A stretch of DNA of 64,000 bases from Oscarella lobularis (taxonomy: Eukaryota; Porifera; Homoscleromorpha; Homosclerophorida; Oscarellidae): positions 372,001 to 436,000 of the forward strand of contig NC_089186.1 in assembly GCF_947507565.1 (NCBI RefSeq), written 5' to 3'. Of the stretch, positions 33,795 through 45,764 are shown piece by piece; the first letter of the stretch is position 1, and each line of letters begins with the position of its first letter. Made by a program: the position numbers and the translations under genes. The notes beneath the pieces are model-generated. The model saw nothing but the letters and a program-made list of their open reading frames with translations, was not told the origin of the DNA and made no database searches.

Positions 33795-34019
33795 ACGATC
33801 ATCGTTAGCGCGCGGGGTGATAGATCGCATCACCATCCGTGACGGTCGCTGTTTTCGTCCTAGAACGTACGTTTTCGTCGCTTGCGCGCAACCGTCGAGT
33901 AGAGCGTCGAATGAACCGAACTCGCAAAAGCGTCGGTGAAGTGTTTGGCCCTCAAATCGCGCCTCGTTCTTTGTTAGGCGTTCCGCCTACGATCGATCAT
34001 CGGCAAGCGCGCGCGTGCG
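33795..34019 (+). promoter_or_regulatory. Conserved upstream block of the TRPC genes, copy 3
   Basis: Near-identical to 23200-23407 and 28040-28268. It ends GCGCGCGTGCG directly before the TRPC4 ATG. Confidence 0.6.
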
Positions 34020-37000
34020 ATGGCGAGCGACGAAGCCATGGAGCTCGGGAGTCTTTCGAGCAGCTCGTCGACGTCCGACGTCGACGAGACGACCGAGAAA
34101 AACAAACAAACGTCTCTTCTATACGACGAACTGCAAAACTTTGCCGAAGGCCAAGCGAATCGAATAGCAGCGCTCGTCAAAAACGGAGCGAATCCCAAGC
34201 ATCGCTACGACGACGACGACAACGGGAGAAACGCGCTGACGACACTGCACGTCCTATTCGACGCCTTCGCCGAATCGGAGGAAGACGACGAAACGAAGCA
34301 GCGTTCCTGCGTAGAATGTAAGAATCGCGCTCGCTCCGGTATGCGCATGCGAGTATTTTTAAATTTAATTAAATTAAAGTGCAGCGAATAAAAAGTCTCC
34401 CTTCTCCCACGCAGCCCTTCGCACGCTACTCGCACTCGGTGCCGATCCGACGTCACGTGACGATGGCAATCGTCCCGTGCTGCATGCCGCTGTGGCGAGC
34501 GTATGTCCTATTGACTGTTTGGAGATGCTCCTGGGGTGGCCCGGGGTGTCCGTCGAAGACGAGGGCGGGGACGGTTCTGTGCTTCACGCTCTGGTACTGG
34601 AATATACGTATATTATATAATATACATGTATGTTATATATACCGATCCTAGTTCAATTCTGGGGCGTCGTTCGACGTCGACTACGTTGGATATTTAATTG
34701 AAAGGGGTGCTGATTTGGAATCGATCGCTCTCGGACACCTCTTGCCTCTTCATTCGATTGTCGCGAGGAAAGACGATACTCGAGAATTTATTGGTCTCGT
34801 CGAACGCAAAAGACCGGGGCTACTGAGGAAACATGCTGACTCTCTGTTTCGTCATGTGTTTGAGATTGGAGATTTGGAGACGGCCAAGGTATATACAATC
34901 TATTATTTGATACCCACGTGATACTGTCTTTCTCTAGTTTCTTTTCAAAAAAGGAGCGACCCTCTCCGGAGCAGATAGCCATGGTGACGGCACGCCTTTG
35001 GTAATAAATGCGGTGAGTCAATCGCCGTCATTGGCGAAATTCTCCTTTCTCGCTGGATCGGGCGCCGACGTCAAAGTGACCGACGCGAACTCGGACAACG
35101 TTCTACATCACGTCGCACGGTCTCAGCATCTCGACATCATGAAACGAGCCGTCAAGCTCGGCGTCAGCGTTCGACAAGCGAACAACGACGGCGATCTTCC
35201 AATTCACCTTGCATCGAGATCCAACGAGAGCGACAACATGAAGTGTCTGAATTTTCTCATAGCGAAAAAATCGCCCGTCAATGCGAAGAACAAGGAAAAC
35301 GAATCGTGTCTGTTTCTTGCGCTCGAGAGCAAAGCGACCAAGTGCGCCGGACGTCTTCTCCAGGCCGGTGCGACGTTGGTTGATTCGAAGCTGAAATATC
35401 TTGAGTACGACGAAGTGACACTTCTCGCCGATCCCCTCGTGATCATGATGGCCCCGAAGCCGATCGAAATGACGCTTCGATTGGGAACGCTCTTCTCCAA
35501 GTGCGCCAAACGCGACGAATCGCATTGCGCCGAGCTTCAGTCGCTCTCCGAAAGCATGCAGCGTCTCGCCGTCGAGATGATGGACAAAGCCGAGTGGACG
35601 GAGTATGACGTCACCGACGATTTGTTCTCGTACGGTATGGAGAACGAGCAAAAACTGGTAAGGCAAAGTTTCAGGCATAGTCCTACAGTAAAACATGTAA
35701 GAGCACTTACACTCCCTTCCACATTAAGAGACACGCGCAGAAGGTCTCTCCTTTCCCTTACGCTCTCTTTTAGTTTATCTCCAGCGTTCCCGTCCAGGAG
35801 AAACTAAAGACCGATTGGTACGGATACGGCGGAAAACTCGACACGCGTCAATACGTCTACAAGGTACTCCGATATCTACTCAAAGCGTTTCTCCTTCCGT
35901 TCGTTCTCATATTCTGGCTTCCCTGTCGTCGATGCCGCTACAGTCGTCTCGCAAGTCGATGGATGCGCGCCGACGAGCCGTGCATTGCCTACGTCGCCAG
36001 CGCTGTCACCTATCTCCTCTTCATCGTCCTACTCATCGTCGACGTCTCGCTCAAATCGAATGCGACTACCCAAGCGACGTCGCCGAGCGTTCTCGATTGG
36101 ATCGTCTTCGTCTTCGTCGTCGCTCTCGTTCTCCAAGAAGTCTCCCAGGCGTTGGCCCATCGAAGCGACCTCATGAAGTACATAAGGAATTGGACCAATG
36201 TCTTCGACATCTTTCTCATTCTCATGTTCGTCATCTATTACTGTCTTTTATTCGTCGGCTACTACGCTATTGATGATAGTTTCGAAGTCATACGCGCTTC
36301 GTTTCACGTTCTCGGCTTCGTCTCTCTAATGAGCAGCATCCGATTTTTATCCTATCTCCAAGCACACGCCGTCCTTGGACCGATACAACTCTCCTTCGTG
36401 GGAATCTTCTATGACGTCGTACTCTTTCTCATTATACTAGGCACGTTCCTGATTGGCTTCGCCGTCAGCATAACGAGCGTCTATTCGGCACCGGCGAGGA
36501 GTCTAGGAGCGGCGGAAAATGCTACTGTGCCCATTGATGTGTCAGGGTAAGAAAGCATTTGGATATAAAGCCTAGTTTCATTTCTTATTTTTCTTAGGAT
36601 GTGGCCTTCTGTGAAAATTTTATTCTGGGCTCTATTTGGTTTAATTGAGCTCGAGAGCTTCAAAGCCGAGCAAGGGGCGGAAACGTCTGTCGGTATGATT
36701 CTTCTCGCTCTCTGGTTGGTGCTCGCCGTCATCGTTCTTCTCAATATGCTCATCGCTTTGATAAGTAATGCGTTTCAAAGAGTTCAGGTGAATTTGTCTG
36801 TATGCATGTATTTGGGGACTTTAGTCTTTTCATTAGGATAATGCTGATATCGAGTGGAAATTCGCTCGCGCCGTCATCATTCAAGACATCGCCATATCGC
36901 CGCCGATTCCAATTCCAATTAATATTCTTCATTTGATAGCCTTGTGGCTATCGAAAGCGTTCTGCAAAGTATTAGCCGGAAGAAGCCTTTTCCTTTTTTA

Positions 37001-37663
37001 ATTGATAAGGTTTTTTATAGGGAATGGACGACGATGACTATTACGACTCGGAAAACGATTCCGATCCCGCCGATCACGAGCTCGTTCAGGAGAAGTTTCG
37101 CGAGAAGATAGTCAAAGCCGAAGAGGAAGAAGTCGTTCGAAAGAAAGACCTGAAGAAGCTGAGAGAGCACTTAGACAAACAGAGCAATGCAATGAAAGTA
37201 AGTCCTCTAAAAGAAGTGGTACACTTGCAGTGAGAAGTGATTTTCTTTCTAGGCTCTTATCCAAGCGAAATTCGGATCCGAGACCGGTTCTGATTCGGAG
37301 GAGAGCGAGTCAGAGGAATCTGACAACGACGGTTTATATCAATCGTTTCTAAGCCGGCACATGTCGTCAGTGCGAAGGCGATCGGCTCCGAAGTCGGAAA
37401 CGACAGAATCCCCCCAAGCAGAGGATGTGGAAAGGAGGAGCCGGAAGGGGTCGAAGTCGAAGCCGGAGCTAAAGGATCAGGATGATGAGGAAAGGACGTC
37501 GCCGAGTGAAGTGAAGCCTAAGGAAGATAGCCTTCAAGACCTTCTCGAGGGTTTGAAGAAACTTCAGGAGAGCTTTGAGAAACATCAGGAGAGCTTTGAA
37601 AAACTCCAGTCGGATTTTCGTGAAGTGCGAGGCAATGTTATTGCCGCATTAGGCCCTCAATGA
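34020..37663 (+). CDS. TRPC-like ankyrin-repeat cation channel (TRPC4 of this array)
   Basis: Nine exons (34020-34317, 34415-34593, 34652-34888, 34938-35657, 35774-36546, 36598-36787, 36837-36968, 37021-37197, 37253-37663) give 1038 aa. N-terminal acidic region, ankyrin-type repeats (LLALGADP, YLIERGADL, LLQAGATL), six membrane segments, pore LFWALFGLIELESF, S6 LLNMLIALISNAFQ, EWKFAR, PPIPIPIN and a tail with two tandem LQESFEK heptads. Intron 5 is only 51 bases, while TRPC1-3 have about 240-285 bases there with shared extra sequence; TRPC4 therefore keeps the simpler form. It starts directly after the shared upstream block and is the most compact copy. Confidence 0.9.
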
Positions 37664-37923
37664 CGTTTCACTTTTTGTCTTGCACTCCAGCACAGGTATT
37701 CTTGCTTGCACACACCTTTGATTAATTTTAAACGCTTGAGAGAAATTACTTCTGTTTATTTAGCTTTGCAGCAGATCATTATTATACTCGTGCACTGCTA
37801 GGCTAGCTGCACGATGAGTAAATAATAATGTTGATCTTTTTGGTTCTGTTGCACCGTTATGCACAGCCTTGTCAGGTTATGCACTTCATTGTGAAATAGT
37901 CACGTGATATCGAATATCAGCGA
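37664..37923. other. Intergenic region between TRPC4 and ENPP
   Basis: Short gap that must hold the TRPC4 3' end and the ENPP promoter. An imperfect inverted repeat (GATCATTATTATACTCGTGCA against TGCACGATGAG...GATC) lies at about 37775-37840, and TCACGTGAT (E-box) at 37901-37909, 15 bases before the ENPP ATG. Confidence 0.5.
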
Positions 37924-40900
37924 ATGGCCGATTCCAACGCGAAGCTCCTAGAAGAAGAAGAAGACGCCGAAGTGAGTGCTTGTCCTAGTAGCGTTAGTCG
38001 AAATTACAGTACACGCATCGTGCTATATTTTCGCGAGGGGGCCCCTCCGGACGTAAATCCCGCTTTTGCGTAGAACGACGGCGAAGTCCATCTCGTTTAT
38101 CAAAAAGACGCGAGAGCGGAGAAGAGAAAGAAGCGGTTCGTCGTCTTTATTGTGTTAGCCACGGTGAGCAAAAACTCCGAGCGAAAAGATCGCAATACTA
38201 TCATTTCCTTGGGGGAAGATATTCGCCCTTACGCTCTTCTTTGCTGGATTTGGCTTCGGATTTCTCGCTTTTGGAAGAAACTCAAAAAAGCAAGGAGATT
38301 GGTACACATTCAAATATTTAATATTTTTTATTTTATTTATATTTTATGTTTTCGGAGGACAGTTCTTGGGATAGAACGCCTTTGCTTCTCATATCTCTCG
38401 ACGGCTTTCGAAGCGATTATCTCAGTCGAGGAAAGACTCCGACTCTGTATTCGCTAGGTCTATAGATTTCGACGTCACTTGTAAATACTTCAACTCTGTA
38501 TAGCGTCCGAGGGTGTTATGGGAAAGTTTCTCCAGTCTCAGTTTCCCACAAAGACGTTTCCTAATCACTACAGTATTGCTACAGTAATCACTTTGTATTG
38601 GTTTTTTCTCTATCTATATTGCCTCTCTCTCTCTCTCCTCTTTATTAAAGGGCTTGTATCCTGAGAGTCACGGAATTGTGGCTAATCGATTCTACGATCC
38701 TCGTCTCGACGATACGTTTTCTATTGGCGGTAAAACGAGTCTCAGTTCGAAATGGTGGCTGGGAGAGCCAGTGAGCACATATATGACCCCTTTTATCGAA
38801 ATAATGATAGACACGATTTTCTTCCATATAAAGATATGGGTTACAGCTGAAAAGAGTGACGTAACGACTGGGATCTATTTCTGGCCGGGATCTGATGTCG
38901 AGATCGGAGGTGAAAATAAACATATATATTCTGAAAATTATATATATCTATAGGATTCAGGCCAACGCACTACTTCAAATATAACGGGTACGTATCCTGT
39001 GGCTCCCCTGCTCTTTATCTATTCTTCTTTGTAGTTCAGTTCCCTGGAGTCAGCGTGTTGATACCGTACTTGGTTGGCTCGATATGCCTGCAAGCAGTCG
39101 GTATGGAAATATTACTATGTGCACGCTTTATCTTTCATTTATTTTATAGTCCTGAATTTATGATGCTATACTTGGAGGAACCGGATCACACTGGCCACTT
39201 GCACGGTCCAGGATCGGACGAGGTACAAATTATTTTTACTCTCTTTATTAATATTCCTAAAAAGCCTTTGTAGGTCAACGTGGCTTTGGCGAACGTCGAC
39301 AAAGCTCTATCTCGTCTATTCGACGGAATAGCGGAACGCAATATAAAGAATTGCGTCGACGTGATCGTCGTCGCAGATCACGGCAAGTCCTGTGCACGCG
39401 TACACACTCATCGCATACAACGACGTCTTTATCTGTATAGGAATGACAGAGATTAGTCCCAAGAGAGTTGTATACCTATCAGACGTATGAGAGCCTTAAG
39501 AGAAAATTAATCCTGTTAGAGTATTGGCAAATGTAGGTGTTGTCTGCTGACACAGTTAAGCTGACAAACCACGGCCCATTTGCTTTTATTGACAACGCTC
39601 TAGGAGGTAATTGTCTTAGCATTGGACACCTATGTCTATAGACTGAAGCTTCTCTTGTTAGTTGACGCTCCTGTATCTGACATTTATAATCATCTAAAGT
39701 CTCCTAATAAATCGAAGGTAGTAATGATACATAGCTGCTTACGTGGCATCTTTCCCATTGTTTCCTCTATAGCTGTTGCAGACCAACGCGCAGTTTTATC
39801 TAAAGGAACACATGCCCAAACGTTTTCACTACAGCAATAACGAGTCTGTCACTAGTGCATCCTTGAAAAATAATATATCCTTTTTTTTCTAGACGTATAA
39901 GTCCCATTGTGGGATTGGCTAACCTGGGCTGGTACATTCTGTCGAGGTCTTTCGTCTCGAGACATTGCCACGTGTAGGTCGCACTCATCGCATTTTATGT
40001 TCTTTAGTGGATCGAGTTACTTTGGATCCATGAAGGGCACTCACGGCTACGACAATAGGGAAGTGGACATGGAGGCCCTCTTCGTCGCAGCGGGACCTTC
40101 GTTCAAAAAGGGCTACGTCGTCGACGGATTCCCCAATATCGAACTATACAACTTAATGACTCAGTTGCTTCGCGTCGAGCCGGCTCCGAATAACGGCACG
40201 CTGGGCAGTCTACATGAGATTCTAAGCGACGCTAGTCGACTCGCAGTCGAGCCCAAGTCCAAGGCGTCGACATTGAAACATCTGGGATCGTGTTTGCTTT
40301 CCACTTCCTTTGCTGGATACGTAGCCGACGATACGATGTGTTCAGAAAATAAGGTAATTAATTTTTATTTAATTAATTATTTTTATTTGTGTTATATAGG
40401 TTTCTTTGGAACGTCTATCTGATGTTGACACAAGGCTTGCTACGTTTGGCTATAGAGGTATACTACATGTATTATTATTATTTGTTTTGTCACGTGAGAG
40501 TGTTTCTTTTTCTAGATTCGTTTGTCGAGCGTCATCTTCCGTGGGGCGTGCCTATGCCTCTGAGGGAAAGTGTGTCGACGTCGTGTGTCTTAACTCAGGA
40601 GGGCTTTATCACCGGATACAGCTCGACGTTTCGTATTCCTCGCTGGGTTGCTTATAGGCTTGATGGAAAGGTCAGAAATCCGTTATTGATTTTTTGTTCT
40701 TTGCGAGAGGGGGGTAGAGTAGTGTCTTTATAATTTTAGGATATATCAAAGCAGCTTAATCCGCTGGCGTCTTTCAGATCGGATCCGCGACTCGGAGGAA
40801 AGTCGGCTACGTGCCACGCCTACAGTGGGATGCCGGATTTCGCTAAGGGGCAGCTAGCTTCACCAGGTGACATGTAACGAAAGAGCGATGTAATAATAAA

Positions 40901-41649
40901 GGGATTCGTCATCGATTGTCTTAAGATGATTTTATTGGCAATGGAACAGCGGCTGTGGCGGAAACGTTCCTTCTCTCGAACGTAGCTCCTCAGCATCCAT
41001 CTCTTGCTAACGGTAAGTGCAAAGGGTAAAGGATATATTGGGGCGTGGCACCTCTAAGGGGTCGCTTATTTGCATATAACCTTTATACATTGTCATGTGT
41101 CTTACCCGAAGGTCCTTGGAAGTCCTTGAATGATCTAACTCGATTTTGGGCTGTCTCCTATGGAACTGTCTATGTCCTCGCTGGCACCGTATTCGATGCG
41201 AATGGAGACGGTCTTGCTGATGACGAAACGCTGATGACGAGGAAAGATGACGTCACTCTAACGATGTTAACTTAATTAATTCTCTTTCTACAGGTGGATG
41301 AAGGACAGTGGTTCTTCGATTGCTATTCCCACTCACTTCTTCAAGACAATTCTGAGGTGTAAAGATGGAGAGTTTCTTGACACCTCGTGCAGCGGAACAC
41401 TCGAAGCGATGCCTTTTGTATTTGGAAATTTCGACTGGGGATTGGATAGCAATACATACCAAGTTAGTATGAGTGCCTCATTTTCTTATTACGGTATTTC
41501 TCTTTTTTTTGTAGGGGTGGATGATTGATAGGCACGTGGCCGGTATTCGAGACGTTGCACTTCTGACTGGAATGGATTTCTTTCCTTCCATGAATGACGT
41601 GACGAAAGCGCGTTGGGAAGTCAGAGTTCCCATGTCTCTTTGGACCTGA
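37924..41649 (+). CDS. Ectonucleotide pyrophosphatase/phosphodiesterase (ENPP1/3 type, no somatomedin-B domains)
   Basis: Type II membrane ectoenzyme expected to hydrolyse nucleotide phosphodiester or pyrophosphate bonds outside the cell. 24 exons: 37924-37971, 38074-38163, 38219-38301, 38363-38457, 38504-38583, 38651-38770, 38834-38909, 38954-38987, 39035-39100, 39150-39222, 39274-39382, 39441-39484, 39537-39606, 39662-39717, 39773-39843, 39893-39940, 40008-40353, 40400-40457, 40516-40670, 40740-40866, 40950-41012, 41112-41265, 41294-41462, 41515-41649; 789 aa. Acidic cytosolic N-terminus, one TM ([18 protein letters not shown]), then the catalytic domain: LISLDGF (Zn Asp), [11 protein letters not shown] (nucleophile Thr), EPDHTGH, ADHGM and GTHGYDN supply the metal ligands. 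After PNNGTLG comes the nuclease-like domain, including IPTHFFK. Somatomedin-B modules of vertebrate ENPP1-3 are absent. Intron 11 appears to be GC-AG. Confidence 0.92.
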
Positions 41650-42537
41650 TTTGGAGAAGGGGGGAATTTTTATTGATCAATGAATTCTGATAGGATTTTT
41701 TAGACAGCGCTCAGTACGTACATGCATGTCTCTCTAGCCCGTCTCAGTCTCAGTAAATATCCTAATATCGATCACGAGTGTATTCAGACGCATGCTCTTC
41801 GCTTCGTTTAGGAGCTTTCTTAGCAACGTCTTCCTTCTCTGCCTCGTCTGCGGCGTCCGAAGTACGTTTAGAGTTAAATAGGACGTATCTATGGGCTCGA
41901 TAGTCATCGGGGCCTCTCGTTAGGATTCAGGCCAGGTGTGCGCGCGTGCGATCGCTTTCGGACGCCGCTGCCGTTCAGGCTACCTTAGACTTCAGGTAAA
42001 CGTTGCCCTAGTTTGTCGCTCTTTTGTTCCTGACTCTTCGTTTCGTCAAAGACGCCCTTATTGGGAAAACTCCACCTGTATATTCGATCGTACGTATAGT
42101 CTGGTACCTTCCTACAGCTTTTCATTTTGAGACATGTCGGTTTCAGAGGGATCCCTTCCTGACCGACTTCTCTTCTTGGGAATTAGCAATGTTTGATTAG
42201 TAACGTTGTTCCACGAGTTCTTTGTTTGCTGACTCATTGTACCTGGTAGCAATTAACTAAGAGAAAGTTCGGGAGCGAGTAGCGTGGGCGCTTTAGCGCT
42301 AAAAGATGAGACCAGTGGGCATAGATCACCGTCAATCTTTTCCACGGTTTCATCCGCCTTTCGATTATTTCATTGTTGGTAACGATGGGATGAAATCAGC
42401 CCACAAATGTTGCATATGACATCTATTGACGTCCATGAGCTAGAGTAGTCAAAGATATAGCAGTATAGCAGATAGGCAATCAATCGATCAACAGCCGGCC
42501 GGCGTACATATGTCGCGTAACACACTCGCTTCATATA
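41650..42537. other. Intergenic region between ENPP and the secreted-protein cluster
   Basis: About 890 bases in which I see no gene, repeat or RNA. Short open frames here have no splice partners or family features. Confidence 0.4.
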
Positions 42538-42796
42538 CAGGATGTGTTCGCGTTCTGCCATTATTAGATTAGTCCGCTCTATTATTTTTGTGTAACGGTG
42601 CACGCCACCGACGTTACTCACACCACTTCCCTTCCGTTCGTCTTCTCCGTAATCTCTTCAACGATGAGTAATGAGCTAAGTAATGCTTACACATGATCTA
42701 GTGGGCGATTTTTAGCTCCTCCTACCCACGGTAGCGGTTGCCATAAACACAAGTTAGATCACCCTACGCCGACTCGATGGTTCAGCCTCTATAAAA
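42538..42796 (+). promoter_or_regulatory. Promoter of A1
   Basis: Distal element AGGATGTGTTCG...TGTGTAACGGT at 42538-42603; proximal element TTAGATCACCCTACGCC from 42754; TATAAAA at 42790-42796, 81 bases before the ATG. Both elements recur before A2, A3 and A4. Confidence 0.75.
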
Positions 42797-42870
42797 TGCG
42801 AAGCGAAACTGCTAAGCTGGGCATATCGAGCTCAAGCAACTAAAGTTTCCCTAGCTCTAAATTCAGAAAG

Positions 42871-43630
42871 ATGAAGTCGTTTCTCATCCTCCTCGCCGTC
42901 TATCAGATGTGTTCGGCTCAGAATCGCGCACAGAACAACACCGTTGCTATGTCTCCGGAAGCCCTTAGACTGGTATGCTAAAACAACTGCCGCAATACGA
43001 TATGCAGGCCCGCGTACTATATAGTCTATACGTATTCTCAGGTTTGTACTAAACATAACCTAATGGAACGTGGCGAAATGCAAAATCCTAAGGCTTTCAT
43101 CAAACTCAACTTTGACCTCTTTTCGTTTGAGTCCTCGCCCGAAGATCACCCCGTAGACATGTTTCTAACGGAAGTCGACCCTCTCAGTGAGGATAAATCT
43201 TTCATCTTGTACACGTTTCCACGGGAAGATCGCCTAGGTGTCGACGCCAACGGAACTCTAATAGTGGATTCTGAGGTGGTACTAGTAATTTCGTACTATA
43301 AAGGCCTTTTTTCATCGTGACCTTCCTTTATAGCATAGCACCACTTTTAAACTCCTACGGCCGTGCGAGAAGCGTAACGACCCTTACCACGTTCTCTGCG
43401 CAAGTCGAAATCAAAGTCATTTTATTGTGTCGATGAGCAGTTCCGCTACGAAGGGATTTCCGGTTAAAAGTTGCAAAAATTCTCTGATGGGTCTACAAAG
43501 TTTTTGGAGGTGTCCTAATCTGGAGCAACGTTACCTTCACGTCCAAGAGCTTTATAGCGCTAGACCGTATTTGGCTCGAGCAAAGTGCCTTTCGCTTATG
43601 ACCGGAAGTTGCTCGCGCAAACGGGTCTAA
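42871..43630 (+). CDS. Small secreted protein, family A (A1)
   Basis: Not recognised. Three exons (42871-42972, 43042-43275, 43334-43630) give 210 aa. Exon 1 codes a signal peptide (MKSFLILLAVYQMCSA) and a short linker. Exon 2 codes the core AFIKLNFDLFSFES, a VDMFLTE step and YTFPREDRLGVDANGTL. Exon 3 codes a STTFKLLRPC start, LCASRNQSHFIV, and a C-terminal YLARAKC. Introns are 69 and 58 bases, all phase 0. Conserved Cys residues in exon 3 suggest an extracellular disulfide-bonded domain. The exon structure is the same in A2, A3 and A4, which supports a real gene. Function unknown; a secreted defence or signalling protein is only a guess from the tandem, fast-changing family. Confidence 0.8.
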
Positions 43631-44029
43631 TACATGTATTAGTTTCGATCTCTCAAGGAAACAGATATTTTCGTGAATTAGAAAGATAGAATTTTGATTT
43701 TTTTGGCCTAGTAGTGAATGTGTTGCAGTGTATGTCATGCGCGAAAATTAATCAAGAGCATTGAAAAGAAGCTGAAAGCATTTGAGCGTCTCGAGTCCCT
43801 TGGGTCTTTCGAACCCGATATCGTGCAAGCCATTACCGGTATTCATCTTAGGAGATTATTACCGAGTGAAACGTCTTGTTGTGTAAGAATGAGCTCAATT
43901 ATTACTATTCAATAAATGCTGTTCGGTTTTTCTTGCTCCAGCTCAAATATATGGTGGTGGAAGTTTTAAGGCAACTGCTCGAAAAGAAGATGGCTCTGTG
44001 TTTCTTTACTTTTCATCAGATTCTATTGA
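43631..44029 (+). pseudogene. A1 3' flank and relic of a B-family last exon
   Basis: 43700-43790 matches the 3' flanks of A2 and A4 (ATGAAAATTTATCAAGA type sequence). Around 43988-44025 a short stretch reads KEDGSVFLYFS, like the NEDGVELYLS part of the third exon of B1. The rest is decayed. It suggests that a B gene once followed A1. Confidence 0.45.
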
Positions 44030-44358
44030 GACAGTGACTCAAATCCCGGATGTTGAACTATCCTACGTCGCGAGACGCGTTTCTAGCGAATTGCGGGTGT
44101 TTCGGCATAGACAACGTATTTATTAGGTCATACCAATGTGTAGAATCGAAATTCTGTGCTGATTGCGGTGATTTAGAGTGGAGAAACGCTCTTTTTCAAA
44201 ACGGAGCTCTCGTTGGACCATTTCCATCCACTTGTCGATTGTCTACGAGCGATTTCCGGACTACAGAAGCATATATATCTATGATTGAAGCTCCCTATAC
44301 AGGAAAATGCGTACGGGGGCCCCCTTCCCACTTGGACGTCGACGTTCCGCGAACATGA
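44030..44358 (+). repeat. Segment C, copy 1
   Basis: One of five related segments (also 46881, 49311, 55271 and 57561) that follow B genes, B relics or A4. Shared marks in order: CCCGGATGNGGAAC, GACGCGTTTCNAGCGAATTG, GCGGTGATTTAGAG, CGAGCGNTTTCCGGAC, GATGCAGG, and a GGGGGCCCCCTT palindrome followed by CACTTGG. This copy has an open frame of 102 codons (44050-44358); other copies are interrupted. It could be an old exon or gene, or a dispersed repeat. Confidence 0.65.
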
Positions 44359-44429
44359 CCTCTTAGGAAATCAGCGAAGGCAGTGCGCGTAAAGTGTTGC
44401 CCCTATGACCTCCAGTTACGACTAGTCAC

Positions 44430-44895
44430 GCATACGTGATTTCCTGGATGCGTTCGCTCAAAATTTCTGTGAAACGGTACGTACCTATCTCACGTTTCTT
44501 CCTTCCTTCCTTCCTTCCTTCCTTCCTTCCTTCCTTCCTTCCTTCCTTCCTTCCTTCCTTCCTTTCCTCCTTCCGTCCGTCCTTCCGTCCGTCCTTCCTT
44601 TGGTTTTCTACTTAGAAAAACGGCTTTCTACTTAATTAATATCCGCTCTCCAATTAACTAAGGAGCCTAAATAAATGCCTACGCGTGATCATGTACGTAC
44701 GCTCGTGCTGTCGTTAAGCGTTCTGTATAAACACACGAAGTGTTAAGATCAGGCGGCAGCGATGCCGTTGCTGCCTATAGGCCCAAGCGCGGTCCGCTTG
44801 AAAAGCGAACCGCATTTCCCCAAGCGGTCCTATCGTCGCGTTAAAGTCCTTAGGTGTCCGCACGAACGGAACTCTGAATGTGAATTCTAAAGCCA
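44430..44895 (+). pseudogene. Relic of an A-family gene with promoter
   Basis: The distal A promoter element is present at 44444-44482 (TGGATGCGTTCGCTCAAAAT...GTGAAACGG), followed by sequence like the A2 upstream region and a TGTATAAACAC TATA-like site near 44724. Bases 44805-44890 match the middle of exon 2 of the A genes (GCATTTCCCCAAGCGGTCC, then TTAGGTGTC and AACGGAACTCTGAATG). Signal peptide and exon 3 are gone. Confidence 0.65.
44496..44600. repeat. CTTC microsatellite
   Basis: About 17 perfect tandem copies of CTTC/TTCC (44496-44565) followed by CCGT variants. It lies inside the relic of an A-family promoter. Confidence 0.97.
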
Positions 44896-45706
44896 CAATT
44901 AGCAGTGTGCTGAGTAGAAGAGCAGGGGTTTTAGGTGCCATTGTATATCGAAAAGAGCGACACATGCTTGCACGAGTACACTATGTCAGTTTATTACAGT
45001 ACGTGCAGTCGAAGCAAAATGAAGCATGAAAGCAAAAATAAGAGCATAGCATTACAAGTAATTGGCTAGGTTCTCTCTCTCGAAAAAAATTCATCGTTCT
45101 GATTCTTTATTCTCCCTTGCGATTGGCTCGGTTTTATAAATGAAAAAGTGGTAGTCGCTAACGGGGATATTTCCTGCAGTAGTTCCAGCAAAAGAATCCG
45201 TACATGCACACAGATGCAATGCATGTGTACCACTGGGCCATGCAGAATATGAATGAGACGCCTAATCGAATTTTCTACCTACCCGTCGTTAGAAACAGAG
45301 CACCTCTTGAACTCTTTTGCGGAAGTCTTATCCGAGAAGCTAAAGACGTAATTACCGTGCAAAAGTAACATAAGTGAACGAACTGTGACCTCAATTTAGA
45401 TGATGAGCGTTCGTAGGTCAACTTGCGCGACCATCTGGGTATTGACGTTGGCCATGCATGTTTTCATGCAAGGCGTGCGATACAGCACTAAACAAGTCGC
45501 ATGACGACAGTACTCCCCTGCAGACTCGGTGTCAACTACGTAAATGCGTCGTAAGGACCAGAGCTAGGTCCAGGGCTTGTGCCTGTTGCCATATGCATTA
45601 CTTCCGTTCCGTCACGGAATAATTACGACAGTTCCCAGCTGGAACATAACGTTGAGTCAGTCCTCTTTGACGTCAACCGCCTCTTTTTCACTTCCGTCTG
45701 TATCTG
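44896..45706. other. Region before B1
   Basis: No gene seen. Near 45480-45570 and 45595-45665 are stretches with weak similarity to sequence at 49210-49270 and 57430-57490, part of the repeated background of the cluster. A TGACGTCA-like site (TTTGACGTCAACC) lies at 45667-45679. Confidence 0.35.
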
Positions 45707-45713
45707 TATATAA
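45707..45713 (+). promoter_or_regulatory. TATA box of B1
   Basis: TATATAA starting exactly 58 bases before the ATG, followed by GCAGTT and ending AAGTCGAG at the start codon, as in B2. Confidence 0.75.
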
Positions 45714-45764
45714 GCAGTTTTCTCGGTCAGAAGACACACATCAAAGTTCAAGTATCAAGTCGAG

